Positions 9,893 to 22,100 of a stretch of 64,000 bases of DNA are shown piece by piece. The translations under genes were made by a program, and so were the position numbers. The DNA lies in the NCBI RefSeq assembly GCF_029227915.1, contig NC_079880.1, positions 23,808,501 through 23,872,500 on the forward strand, written 5' to 3'. How positions within the stretch are numbered: the first letter of the stretch is position 1; every line of letters starts with the position of its first letter. Below the pieces are notes generated by a model that searched no databases, was not told the origin of the DNA, and worked only from the letters and a program-made list of their open reading frames with translations. This stretch comes from Hydractinia symbiolongicarpus (lineage: Eukaryota > Cnidaria > Hydrozoa > Anthoathecata > Hydractiniidae).

Positions 9893-10915
9893 CAAAATTG
9901 ACTTCTCTTACAATAAGTTGAAGGACTTAGGATATAATTTATATTATGTATAATTTTACTTGATTTACTTATCTTACTGATACTGTAAGCCCTGGGAAGA
10001 GCTACTCTCAACCAACTTAACGATATTAGAAATAAAATTAGTGACTGTATAATATTTCTTTTTTTCCTATGACACCATTTTACAAATTATACACTTGTCG
10101 TGTTAGTAATATAAATTGTTTCAACTTGTTTGTTCAAGTGAAAAACACACATCGTGACATATAACATTGCGTGATAATCAAGTAAAAGTGTTTAATTCTT
10201 AAATAACAGTTCATAAATTATTTACTTACTTTAACCGAAACGTGGTTTTATGAATGAAGACGTCATGGAAAACACGGTTAAGTGAAAAACACAATTCAAG
10301 AAGACAAAAATATCCTCTGCGTTGTGTTCCAACCTGTGTAGTGTCCCTACTTCAGCCTCATCCTTTGGTATTTTTTTCTGTTGCCAAAAATGACGGGCGG
10401 CAGTACAAAGTCCTAGAAAAAAGGCCTGGAGAATAGATTGGAATAGACTTAAGCTAATCATATTTTTTGTGACCTCAATTTGTGTTTCTACTTCGTCCGT
10501 TCTTCTTTCTCTCTTCACAACAATCAGAGACGGTAAGAGAAAGCCCTCCAACAAGGTCGATTCCACTTTAGCAGATATAAAAAAAGCTCCGTGAACATGA
10601 TTGACATAATCAATCCTGGATTATTCTGTATTCTCGGCTACTGCTGTTACTGTACGTTCTGTGAGTTCAGTCTTAGTCATATCATATCCTATTTGTATGG
10701 TGTCAAATAAGTTGGCGAGACGAATGTTTTCCTTTCTGGTTTCCGAAGCGGAGGGTTACCGGGTTGTCCGTGCGAGTGGGTGCGCGCAGGGGAAGTCCAA
10801 AGGTCAGCTCAAATAAAAAATTCACGTTGTTTTTAAAGATGGCGTAGCGGACGCGACCATAATGTAAACAAAACAGTTGTGGGTAAAAAGATTTTCGTGT
10901 GCGCCATACATATAG
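9893..10915. promoter_or_regulatory. Shared intergenic/promoter region between the tail-anchored gene and UCP4
   Basis: About 1 kb between two divergent start codons. The segment 10741-10920 is much more GC-rich than its surroundings and holds an AAGATGGCG at 10836-10844, which matches the core of YY1-type sites often found at nuclear genes for mitochondrial proteins. A donor-like TTAAA|GTAAGT on the minus strand near 10230 could end a 5'UTR exon of the leftward gene. The 111-codon minus-strand frame at 10231-10566 has no other support. Confidence 0.45.
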
Positions 10916-13900
10916 ATGGGGCGCCCTGCATCGTGTAATGCAGGAAGTGACAGCTTTTCGAAGAAATATTGTCTTTCTGCTATAGCTGCTACAGTTGCAG
11001 AAACCGGTAATAAATAATTTGCATTAAAAATAATGTTCCTTGTTTAGCTGGCATCTCCCCCTTCTTTTCGTATTTTTAGCTAGCTACCTACACGCACTAT
11101 AAGTAAGTAACTATTGTAATGTTAGCTGTATATGTATATTTTAAAAGTTTCCATAGGTATGCTTTATGCTTTATGCAGCTATGTACATATCTAAAATACC
11201 GTTTGATGCAGGATACCATTTAATTTTCAGTAACATTTCCCTTGGATATCACCAAAACACGGTTGCAAATTCAAGGTGAGCATGCTTCTAAGAACCATGG
11301 CAGACAAATACATCAGTACCGTGGCATGGTTAAGACTGCTGCTGGCATTGGTAAGTACATTATACTTATGTAAAGTTGAAGTTGGTTATCATATCGATAG
11401 TAGAATGTAGCTAGCTACAAGATTGCTTCAAAGCTTCAACACAGTTTTGTGACTTTTATGGATTTGTGTCTTCCCTAGTTGCATGGCTTCATGTCAATGT
11501 AATTTCTTTATTTAAAGAATTAAAATTGGTAAACAAAGTCATTGCATTGATCCATGACACCACAAAGCTAGCTGTTTTCTTTGGTTACAAATATAGGCTC
11601 CTTTAACAGGATATTGTTAATGATATTGAATAGAATATTGTTGATTGTTAATGAGAGGGTTGAACAAAATCTAAATGATATTAAAATTTTTTCCTGTTTT
11701 GCCATTTGATTCAAAATTTCAGAGGAATACCCCCAGAATTTTTTAGAAAACCTCCATAATGGTAACACAGTTAGTTTTAGAAAAACATTGTCAGAAGTCA
11801 GCAAGTCATTATAGCAAGCAGAATTTCAATGAACCACACATTTTTTTAGCTTTTGGGCATATCCGTTTTAGGGAGAGAATGGTGGAGTTTATGAACTGAA
11901 CAGATTGTTAACGATACCCAAAATTAAAGTTTAAAACTAAGGGATTAATTCTCACATTTTCTTGTCCATCATCAATATGTGTGAGGGTGTTGACTCTGCA
12001 AAAACAATACAAAATTTACAGCGGCCCTCAAAACCTATAAGGATGACTTTAGCATTTACAAAAAGCATCCATTCCCATCTAAAATTATTACATCACCAAG
12101 TATAGCTCCGAAAAAAATGATGGCTGTTGTCGATCATAATACACAATTTCTGAATTAGGACACATGTTTAATTTTTATTATGTTGGGGTAAATTGAACCA
12201 CCAATGCTAAAATATATACAGCTTTATTTATCCTTATGTATTTTTTAATTCTCTTGTTTTGTGGCAAAATTTACCGAACATGTCAAATCCAAGGTAGTTG
12301 CCCCACTGCAAGAAAAAAAATTAAAAGTTATTTACAAATTGTATATTGTAAATACTAAATATTAGTAGTAGTAGTAGTAGTAGTAGTAAGTAGTAGTAAG
12401 TAGTATCATATATTCACCGACAACAGTATATACAAAAAATGTAGTCATATAAGTGTTAACAACATGGCAGGGGCAAGCAGAAGACATATTTCGTCTTATC
12501 ATCAAGCCCCTTAAAGCAAGTAAAATTTATTTACAATCTATGGTCTATATTAACAAAAAGGGTAAGGTAGAAAAAGAAGCATAACGTCATTTTGAATTAG
12601 CAGAGGTCTTTGATGTCTTGATTTAGAAGAATTTTTTTTAACTAATTCTTAAAGGAGTCAACAGTTTTAGTCAGTGTAAATAAGATATCGTTACGGATAA
12701 TTATAGGGTTCCACATACGAGAATCACGAAAATGCGTGGAAAACTTTGAACATGAGAGTTTAGGTGTTGGTATTTTAAAACCATATTTTGAAGTCTGGTC
12801 TCATCCCTATGATTTACATTTGAGAATTGGTCCAAGAAGATTCTAGGTGTAAGATTTAGTTTAACTATGAACATAAAGATAAGTATTTGTAGAATTTTGA
12901 GCTTATATATGTTTAAAATTTTAATTTTTGTTAAAATGGGTTCTGCAGTGGTGTACCTATTGGCATAGAGAATTATTCTCACAGCATAGTTCTGTGTAGA
13001 ATATGTTTTTTTACATTTATTTTTACTTGTCAATGCCCATGCAATATTTCCATATGTGCGGTAACTATGTATGAATGAGAAATACAGTGATTTTAGACAA
13101 ATAACGTTTAAGTACAGCTTTATACAATAATCCAATATTTTTTTGAAATTTTATTTTCAACTTCATAAATGTGATTTTTCCTGGTAAGATTTTTGTCAAG
13201 TATTATACCAAGGAATGTTATAGAGCTTTTACGTTGAATTTGACTATTATTAAAGAAGAGTTTAGGAAGTTGGAGTGGTAAGTTATTTGTCATACATGGT
13301 TTATGGAAGAGCGTGTATTTTGTCTTACTTGTGTTTAATGAAAGTTTATTTGCCTTAAACCAATCACTTACATGTTTTAGTTCATAGTTTACTGTCTCAT
13401 AAAAGGTTTTTACATCTTTGTGTGAGAAAAAAAAGATTGGTATCGTCAGCAAACATAATAAAATTTTAAAGGGTTGAAGTGTTACAAATTTCGTTCACAT
13501 AGATCAAAAAGAGTAACGGCCCTAAAATTGATTCCTGTGGCACTCCACAACTAATCATTTTAAGTTTTGAAAACATTACTGCTTGATGGATGCAGGGACA
13601 ATATACAAAACATGTGTGTCCCCCTTACCAGTTTTTTGCTTACAATATTTTTAGGCCACGCGAAAAATACTTTTTCTTTTTTAACCTTTTAGAAACATGT
13701 AAAAACTACTTTCATAGATTAAAATGAGTAGTTTCAAAACAACCATAACAATGATAAACAAATTATTCTGTGCTACGTAAACTTTATTTTGGACCTCCTG
13801 TAGATTTAATTTTAACAACTGGCACTGAGAGAACTGAGACAGGCTTGAAAGTTTTTCTAATTAGGTTGATTCAATATGTTGTGCAGATGGGACATGTTTT

Positions 13901-16900
13901 TTGGGATAAAACACAAATTGCAGGCTTTATGATGTTCTCTTCCATATAATTAATATTGCCCCAAGGATCTGAAAGAAAATACACTAAATCAGAATACTTG
14001 ATAAAGAATGTAAATTAAAGTTAATCTCATATCACATAAATATTTATTGATTTATAAAAAGCTTTTTTGTTGCCTACAATTCTACTAGCAAAAAAACCTT
14101 TTGCATGGGTCAGAAATATGCATGAATTAAATTTTGAACCTTCACATTTTGTGTTGTAGTAACTGAAGAAGGCTTATCCAAATTATGGCAGGGTTTACCT
14201 CCAGCTGTGTTGAGACATTTTGGTATGTATGTAATTAATACTTAATTTTTCTTGCTGGATAATGTTTGGTGCCTGCTGTATTTATTTATTTATTGTGCCA
14301 TTACTTCTGAAGCAATATTAATTTTAGAATTAGTGAATGAAATAGTGAATGTTTTTTTAGTATATTCTGGTTGTCGAATGGGATTTTATGAATACCTTAG
14401 AGATTATGTTATGAAGAAAGATACAGATGGTTATTTCCCTTTATGGTGAGTGATAGGGGCTTTATTTATTTTATTTTTCGTATTTTTCGTTCTTTTTTCC
14501 AGAACTAAAGGTTTAAAAATAAAGTTACAAATTAATAATAAATTAAGCAGTGTTTCAGTAAAGTGGCATACCAAGTTTCTGATTAATCAGTAACCGAATA
14601 AACCCCAGCCCAAATAGGCACCTATTCTTGTATATAAATTTGAAACAAGCACCGAGGTAATTAATAGGTAATTTACGATATTTGCTTAATAAATTTTGGC
14701 GTTAGGATTAAAGAGAGACAAAGTGAGGCTAGTTGTGAGAAGAAACTATGTATAATGTCTTTGTTTTATTCATAAAGGTTTAATGAAATAACAGAATTTT
14801 GACATTTTATAAACTGATTAATTTTAAAGGAAATCCATAGTTGCTGGCATGTCAGCTGGAGCAGCTGCACAGTTCCTGGCCTCACCTACTGATCTTGTTA
14901 AAGTACAAATGCAAATGGAAGGAAAACGATTATTAGAGGGACGCACTAAAAGGTACGTCCGACTTATAAGTTCTGCAGGAGCAAAACAAACACTTAATAA
15001 AGGGATCGGAAGCTTAGTCAGTAGAGCGCCTGATTCATGTCCTGGAAGTCGTGGGTTTGACTCCCACATAAGGGAGTTGTATAGTTGTGCAGAAAGTTCA
15101 AAAATGTTTTCGGGACCTTTACACACTCTAGAACCCCATTGTGGTTCCTGATGGAAACAATTGACGGGGTATATCCCTTGAAATTAGTGAGACCAATTAC
15201 ATAAAATATGTCACTACTCTACTACCTTTGACTTGATATGACTTTTGTAAATGACGTTTTCTGCTGATTATGCCTAGTTCTCTGTACGCACAGTACAACT
15301 TTTTTTGTTTATTGCCAGATATCGCGGTACAATGCATGCATTTCAGATAATTGTTAAAGAAAATGGAATACGAGGATTGTGGAGAGGCTGGCTTCCTAAT
15401 GTTCAAAGAGCAGCACTTGTAAATCTTGGAGGTATGTCAGGTCCTTACAAACAAACAAAGTTAGCAATAAATGCAACTTTTGTAAATGAACATTGATTAC
15501 AAGCAGTAAATTCACTAAAGTTATAATTTTTTACTTATATCTGTATTTATTGGAACAAAAACATGAAAAGTAGAAAATAACTTGTGGCATTGTACCACCC
15601 ATCAAAGATTATCTGCGAAACACTATTGGACAGTTAAACCTGAATCTAACCTTAGTTTCCCAGAAGAAAAAAACAGTAGATTAAGTAAAATAAGTTTTAA
15701 GGCCCGTTGGTAGAATGCAAAGTTACGCAAATTATCGCTAATTTTTAACCTTGGAAAGCAATATCAAAAAAAAAAACGCTCTGCTCGCGTTACAACAATT
15801 GGTCGTGACAAAAATGCAAGAAATTCTCTAATAGCGAAAGCTATATCCTTTTTTTTGTTTGTTACCTACTAATAAAGCATTTTAGAACCTGAAAAATGAT
15901 TTTTTCGGCGAAGTTTGACTTTTGAACACTCGTATTTAACCCTTCTTTCTCTCTGTTCTATCTTACCACTCTATTTTTCTTTTAGACCTTACCACGTACG
16001 ATACTGCAAAACATACAATCTTGCGAAAAACTGGCTTGCAAGATAATTACGTCACTCATACGCTTTCAAGGTAATTGGCTTTTTTACTCTTATTGTGTAG
16101 GCCATGTACTGCTCCACAGTACCACATTCAACAAACATTGAGCCTCGGTTCCATTTCTTTCCAGTTCCTATTTCATTTTTTTTTCACACAGTATTTGTTC
16201 AGGCCTGGTTGCTGCCACCCTTGGAACTCCTGCTGACGTCATCAAAACAAGAATCATGAACAACCCAGATCAATATAAAGGTTCACTGGATTGTTTTGTG
16301 AAAGCCGTAAGTTGTGATTTAAACCGCCAAGAAACTTTAATAAGCGCCTATCAAGCGCCTATCCATAGACTACTTAAATGAACAAACCCTTTAAACGCTT
16401 GAACAGACTTTAGTAAACTAATTAAACATTTTTACTTTTTCACTTTTTTACGTTCCACTGTAGCTCGTAGGATTGGGGCCGTATTGATATCAAAAAAGGG
16501 ACCAATCATGTTACACACCACTGTAAAGCTTATTTGTAGGGGAGTGAAAGAAACGAGTTATACCACTCCATCGTAGACGCTTTAAAAATTTTCAACATGT
16601 ACGAGATGCAAGCAAGACTAACATACCTTAATGTCGTCAAACCAAGTTATTTTTTATATAGATTTGACATTTAGAGTCCTAACATACTTCAGTGTATGTA
16701 TAAGGGCTATATATTTAGAAATAACTTTTTTTACTGCTATAAAGCCGTTATTTTATAACTAGTCGTTAACCTGTGGAAAAATCCACGGGGTCGCCCGTCC
16801 GTTATATACCGCATTTCGTATGTCTCGCTACTTGAGGTGCTATCTTGCGCAGAGACAGACAGAATACGGCTATTATAATAGAGAAAAATGGCCACGTCGT

Positions 16901-17201
16901 CCATCCAATGAACATTTCCTTTAAATTAACACCAGATGTTACGATCCTCTTAAAAAAGTGTTTATTTTCAGGTGAAATACGAAGGCTTCTTTTCTTTGTA
17001 CAAAGGTTTTCTTCCAACATGGGCAAGAATGGTATGTTTTCGCAGTTTTTTATTTATGAATCCAGTGAACTTTAAGTAAATTTATGGAACTTTTTAAATG
17101 TATTGAACTTTTTTGCTTTCTGTGTTTAGGCTCCTTGGTCATTAACGTTCTGGTTGACATTTGAACAAATACGTCGTTTCGCGGGGTCATCGAGTTTCTA
17201 A
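10916..17201 (+). CDS. SLC25A27: Mitochondrial uncoupling protein 4 (SLC25A27-like carrier)
   Basis: Ten exons read through without a break: 10916-11006, 11231-11350, 14160-14222, 14361-14445, 14830-14952, 15319-15431, 15986-16070, 16192-16306, 16972-17031, 17130-17201; 308 residues. All introns are GT-AG with consistent phases. The three carrier repeats each show the SLC25 signature: PLDITK (34-39), PTDLVK (139-144) and PADVIK (240-245). The stretches [31 protein letters not shown] and [14 protein letters not shown] are diagnostic of UCP4 rather than UCP1-3. The protein sits in the inner mitochondrial membrane; UCP4/5 proteins have been described as proton or anion carriers that temper membrane potential, and the transported species is not settled. 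The start ATG ([11 protein letters not shown]) is the first in frame. A candidate AATAAA lies at 17563. Confidence 0.95.
12364..13560 (-). mobile_element. 5'-truncated CR1/L2/jockey-like LINE relic with simple-repeat tail
   Basis: Antisense within UCP4 intron 2. Minus-strand translation shows [17 protein letters not shown] near 13540, FADDTNLFF (RT catalytic box) near 13450, then [13 protein letters not shown] and [11 protein letters not shown], and further on [11 protein letters not shown] and [10 protein letters not shown]: the thumb and C-terminal part of a non-LTR reverse transcriptase, broken by at least one frameshift near 13120-13135. The 3' end is followed by a run of tagtagtag (plus strand) at 12364-12405, as expected for LINEs that end in a microsatellite. 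Inactive. Confidence 0.75.
15003..15170 (+). mobile_element. tRNA-derived SINE in UCP4 intron 5
   Basis: An A-box-like agcttagtcagtagagcg (15011-15028) and a B-box-like gggtttgactccc (15053-15065), spaced as in tRNA genes, are followed by a tail unrelated to tRNA. The acceptor stem does not pair well, so this is a tRNA-derived SINE and not a tRNA gene. Confidence 0.65.
16776..16900 (+). repeat. Interspersed repeat family R1, copy 1 (UCP4 intron 8)
   Basis: Contains tgtctcgctacttgaggt, then gacagacagaatacgg and attataatagag. The same order of motifs recurs at 27235-27350 (inverted), 42590-42812 and 44430-44530, so this is a dispersed family, probably a MITE or SINE. Confidence 0.55.
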
Positions 17202-18044
17202 CCAATCAATTTTCTAGAAGCTCAGCAAACAGGAGGTTGAACATTTTATAAATAGTTTTTATGGTGTTAAGAAGATCATATGAGGGGTTTACAAGAAAAA
17301 AGCGAGCGAATTTTCCAACTGCACAAATTTAACCTTTACTTTTATTACCGTTAACACATAGTTTGAACGCAACTTTTACACTTTTTAACTTATCTTATTT
17401 ATTATTTTGTGCACCCGCTAATTGGCTTTGAAGGAGAATGTTGTAATTCATTTTCGTCTAAAGATGGTAGCTACGAGTAACGAAGGATGACTTACGACTG
17501 TTCTTTTAAATTCATAGAAGTATACATTCCACTTAAATTCATTTAATTCTCAAGCGAAAAAAAATAAATTAAATTGTCCAAAATTGAGTTGAAAAAACAC
17601 TTCGCTAAATTTTAATGTTGGAAACACCCTGGGCCCTCCAACGATTTGTCCATATAAACAAATAAAGGAAGTCTTGCAAGTGGCTAGTATTGCGGATTTA
17701 TACACAGTAACTATTTTCGCTTTCTGACATGCTTGGCGCGTTATATTTCTCTCTATAAAAGAATCGCTGAGTAGATTCAAAAAAAGGTGCTGCTTCAGCC
17801 TGTTTAATCAGCCGGTAGACGACGCGTGTAATTAGTAATTCGACTTCCAATCACGCGCCTAATTTTTGTATTACCTGTCTTTGTTGTAAATGTTTTATAA
17901 TATTTATAGTAGACTTTTTTAATAAGAGATATTCAACTTAATTCCTTGTTTTGGAACTCAATCCAGCCTTAACTTCTTAAAAGACTCACTTTGGATTTTG
18001 TTGTACGTCATGCCTTATAAAAAGAATGTTATTTGTAACATCTC
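17202..18044. other. UCP4 3' flank, no gene seen
   Basis: Contains the likely UCP4 3'UTR with an AATAAA at 17563. Remaining open frames are short and lack recognisable features. Confidence 0.5.
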
Positions 18045-18280
18045 CCGTGTATTTGACGTTGGATTTCGATTAAAACCCCAATCACTCGGTCCCTTTCTTA
18101 CAATTAGCCCATCCCCGAGCAATGTAAAGACATAAAAATCGGATATAATTCAAAATAAACTTCCGTGTATTTGACGTTGGATTTCGATTAAAACCCCAAT
18201 CACTCGGTCCCTTTCTTACAATTAGCCCATCCCCGAGCAATGTAAAGACATAAAAATCGGATATAATTCAAAATAAACTT
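18045..18280. repeat. Perfect 118-bp tandem duplication
   Basis: 18045-18162 and 18163-18280 appear identical, starting ccgtgtatttgacgttgg and ending aaaataaactt. Perfect identity means a very recent duplication or an assembly artefact. 18281-18907 holds nothing recognised. Confidence 0.92.
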
Positions 18281-18907
18281 AACGAAAAATCATTTAAATG
18301 TGACGAGCGACTATATTTTATTTTATGAACATTTTAAGATTAGCTTACATCGAAACCATAAGAAATGAGTCATATTGAAGAAGAACTACTTTGTTTATCA
18401 CTAAAATACTGCCTGGAAGTGAGCGGAATTCGATTCGCGGTACCCAAACGCATTATACTCGCCCGTCATGATCAGAGGTATGATCGGGGTGAAGCATTCT
18501 CTGTTAAAAATGAAATACGGGTGCGTTATGATAAATATTCACCTATACATAAGAAATGAATTTAAAAACATGTAGAAACATACACATGAAATATTTTTAG
18601 TATTCAAAAGTTGTACGTATCTTGGTATTTAAAAATACATGTTTCCCGGCCGCTCGCTTACCCCCTCCACTGCCATTCGCAAATATCCAGACAAAAAATG
18701 AGAAGCAATTTCAGCTAATAGGGTTCACAACCTCGTCCCCAAGTCTTTCTTCTCTTTATGACAATCCGTCCATCGACATTGTCAGCCCATCAAATATAAT
18801 TTTTTACTTGGAATGACATTCTACAATACTAAGGTTCGTCACAAGCAATAGTGATTTGGGATTTATGGCCCCCACCCCCTCAGGCGAGTTACAAGGGCTA
18901 AAAAGAC

Positions 18908-19087
18908 TCAGGTATAATAGGGTAAACGCGTCAGCACGTCACGCGTAATGCGATATCTGTACCGTACGTCGGGATTAGTGTAACGCACTTTGAAATTGCA
19001 GCTACGGTAACGACGGCCATTAATACACTCTTCGTCGCGACATCCTGTGGCAAAATGGTATTTCGCTGCAAATTGACGCGATTGACA
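18908..19087 (-). CDS. Candidate Cys/Arg-rich exon downstream of RPS8 (tentative)
   Basis: A minus-strand frame more GC-rich than its surroundings opens after an acceptor-like pyrimidine stretch ending accaag at 19088 and runs to a TGA at 18908. It reads CQSRQFAAKYHF, then CRDEECINGRRYRSCNF and a tyrosine/arginine-rich end, 59 residues. The cysteine spacing (C-x4-C-x8-C) looks like a small extracellular module, but no family is recognised and no partner exon is found. It begins about 48 nt past the RPS8 stop on the same strand, so it could also be read-through or an alternative 3' exon. Confidence 0.28.
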   Translation of the reverse strand, partial: CQSRQFAAKYHFATGCRDEECINGRRYRSCNFKVRYTNPDVRYRYRITRDVLTRLPYYT

Positions 19088-19134
19088 CTTGGTTAAACGG
19101 GAAGCAAACACACAAATTTACTCCATTTAGAAAT

Positions 19135-22100
19135 TTATTTGCCCTTTCTCGTCTTGAGCTTTTTAAGATAAAAATCTAATTCTTTTCCTTCTAGGATATA
19201 TCCATCGCAACGCCCGCTTTGACCGGGTCGAGAAGAGATGCATGCTAAAACATAAAATAGTTTAACAAAAGGAAAGTACATAAATTAATTTCCCTCAGGT
19301 TATTCAAACATGGTTATTTACTTACCCATTACTCGCCCGCTAGTAAACTGCTCCTCGAGATGTTGCTCAACTTTGGAACCAGGTTTCCTGGCGTCAATTT
19401 TTCGTTGCGCTGAATGTGACCGAGTTTTGTTTAACACATCTTCTTCACCATCAGCCTAAATTTTACAAAAGCTCACAATAATGTTTTTTTTTTACCATAG
19501 GGAAAAATGCAGTCACTTTGAAAGTGTTAAAACAAAATAGAGTTACAACAAAACGTTTTTATCAATTTTTAATAAATAATTAGGCCATTAGAATGTCTAT
19601 CAATTTGTTTTTTGAAAACATAAATAAAAAAAATTCTGAAACAAGTTTTGAATTAGAAAAAAAAGCACCTGCTGATCAGGAGAATGATACAGTTAATTTT
19701 ATTGATAGATTTACTATTTCTAGATTTCAAGCCTAATTTACATTCAAATGTCCTTCATTGTTTGATTTTTTATATTTTTTATTTAAGCTTGCACATCACA
19801 AATTTTTTGAATAGCTGGAAAATGTTGCCGAATGGAAAAGAGTAAAACAATATTCATCTGATTTTTTGCATTTTATTCCTAACATTGATCACCACAGGTA
19901 ATTTGATAAATGGATATCAAGCCTTAAAAGTCTGATGGCTACACATGCAAACAACATCAGTTTCTTACAAAAATTACTTACAGCTTTGTATCCCTTTTTT
20001 CGTCCCATAGCAACACCATAGTGGGCTTCAAACCTGAAAAACAACAGAAAAATAAATCATCCTTTACGTAAATAAAATTTTTCGTCTTATTTCACCACAG
20101 AATGTTTCAATCCAAATTTGCACCATTTTAATCAAGAAAAAAAAAATTTAACAAAATGGCATTAATGTAGACTGAAGCAAGGTTATATGGCACACCTATG
20201 ACTCAATCACACTCTATGGAACATCCGTTAGGAGGCTGAGTAGCTTTAACTTCATATAATGCACTTAACTGCACATTATAGAAGAAGGGAACTACTCAGA
20301 GTGTGGTCTTAAGAAATGTGCAAGTTAATACATGTTTAAATCAATCTGTTGTTCCTTAACATGTCTTGACCAATCAAAAAAGTCCTAGACACAAGTTAAA
20401 GATTATGGAGCTTCATCCCCAAAATTAAGAAATTTTTATAACAAAAGAGAAAGTTAATTTTGGTGTTTAGAACTTTATAGGACAAAATATACTCCAAATA
20501 AGTAGATCTTTATGTACTTAATGATTTTAGAATTTTTAATCAATTTTTCTTTCTTCTAACTCAAATGCAGGTTAGATTTTTAATAAAAAGCATTCAATTA
20601 GAACATAACGAAAATAGAACAACTCGTAAGGTTTACTTTTCCTCAATCAAAAAAAAAAAAAAAAACAATTATTCAAAATAAAGAAAAAATATGCATAATT
20701 TAACAGCATGTAAAAGAATGGCATTTAATATAACAACTAATTTATAACCTTTGTTGTAGAATATCTGCAACTTACAGGCCTCACTTGCTTAGGGTTTCAT
20801 TTTCATAAATTACCTACATCTCTATTTTGTTTGTGTGCATGCTACAAAATGTATAAAGGACACTCAAACTTGTGGAGATGACATGTTTTTTTCCACAGGT
20901 CAACAAATACAACTTAACCATACCATTGTTTAAAAGGAGCCCCATCAATGTGGACAATGGCATTCTTCACCAAAGTTTTTGTACGGACCAATTCATTATT
21001 ACTGGCATTATATAACACATCTAAAATTCTGGTTTTCCGGGTGATGCCTAAAAACAAACTAAAGATATTTTCATATTGTTATTAGTACTAAATAATTATT
21101 TTTATCTATTCTAGTAATATTGCAAAATTAAAGCTTTCACAAATAGTTCGTAATTTGAAATGTTTGGCTGCCACTAAAAATTTATGTCAGAAATGAAACA
21201 TAGCAACTTTATTGCTTCAGCTTTAAGTATTTAAAAATTAAGAAATTGCCATGAAGGATAATCCCAAACTAGCTGAAGGAAAATTTGTGATGATCAGTGT
21301 AACTATGACTAATAAGCAGTCACCAGAATGCATTTAGATCAAAACGATCCAACATCCTTTATTTAAACATTTGCATCACCTCATCACATAAAACCGTCAG
21401 GGATAACCACAAATTATAATAATAAATATTTAAAGTGGCTAGCCCAGAAAATCACAAAAACCTATAGTTAGTGGATTGTTTCCACTGGGGGTCACTAGAA
21501 CAAAAAAGAAACAAAAAATGATAATAAACCTTAGACTTCCTCATATCAATCAAACATATAATCTGTGAAAATTGAGAAGAAAAAGAATTAAAAACAAAGA
21601 TTAAAAAGTGATTTCCATTAGAATTTGCCAAATACATTAGAGATGGAAGTCTTAAACGAAAGCAGACTTCCATCACAGGTCACTTGGTCTGGAAGATTAT
21701 TTCACACTTTTGCAGCTCTAAATGGGAAGGCTTTTTGCCAAATTCCGTGTTGACCAAGGGAAGTGTGAACCTGTTTTTTGAAGCTCCTCTTGTTTGATGA
21801 TTTTGTCAAAAGGAATTTTGAGCGTATGTAATCAGGAGCAATGTGATTCATGGCTTTGAAAACAAATATGGAAAATTTGAAAACTAATAATAATAAATTA
21901 GGCTATGATCCACAAGAGCTTATTTAGGCAATTTATCTCTCCTAATTAGGCTATCAACGTGGTTTTTGCTACCTGCATAGTTGCAACGATTTTTATTAGC
22001 TAAAAAGGTATAGAACCTCCTTTTGATGGACAAATATAATTTTCTTTATTATTTGCGCTGTCAGAAGATATAGTTTAGTTTGTTTTAATTCAGAACACAT

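Noticed and set aside
10231-10566. 111-codon minus-strand frame between the tail-anchored gene and UCP4
   Set aside because: No protein-like pattern; the good donor at its end lies beyond an in-frame stop, so at most this is a 5'UTR exon.
14849-15151. 100-codon plus-strand frame
   Set aside because: Only its first third is UCP4 exon 5; the remainder runs into the intronic SINE.
15003-15170. tRNA gene
   Set aside because: A and B boxes are present, but the acceptor and anticodon stems do not pair; better explained as a SINE. The same holds for 24148-24215 and 35222-35360.
21452-21676. 74-codon minus-strand frame
   Set aside because: Falls in the LINE fragment's flank and its AT-rich neighbourhood; no coding character.
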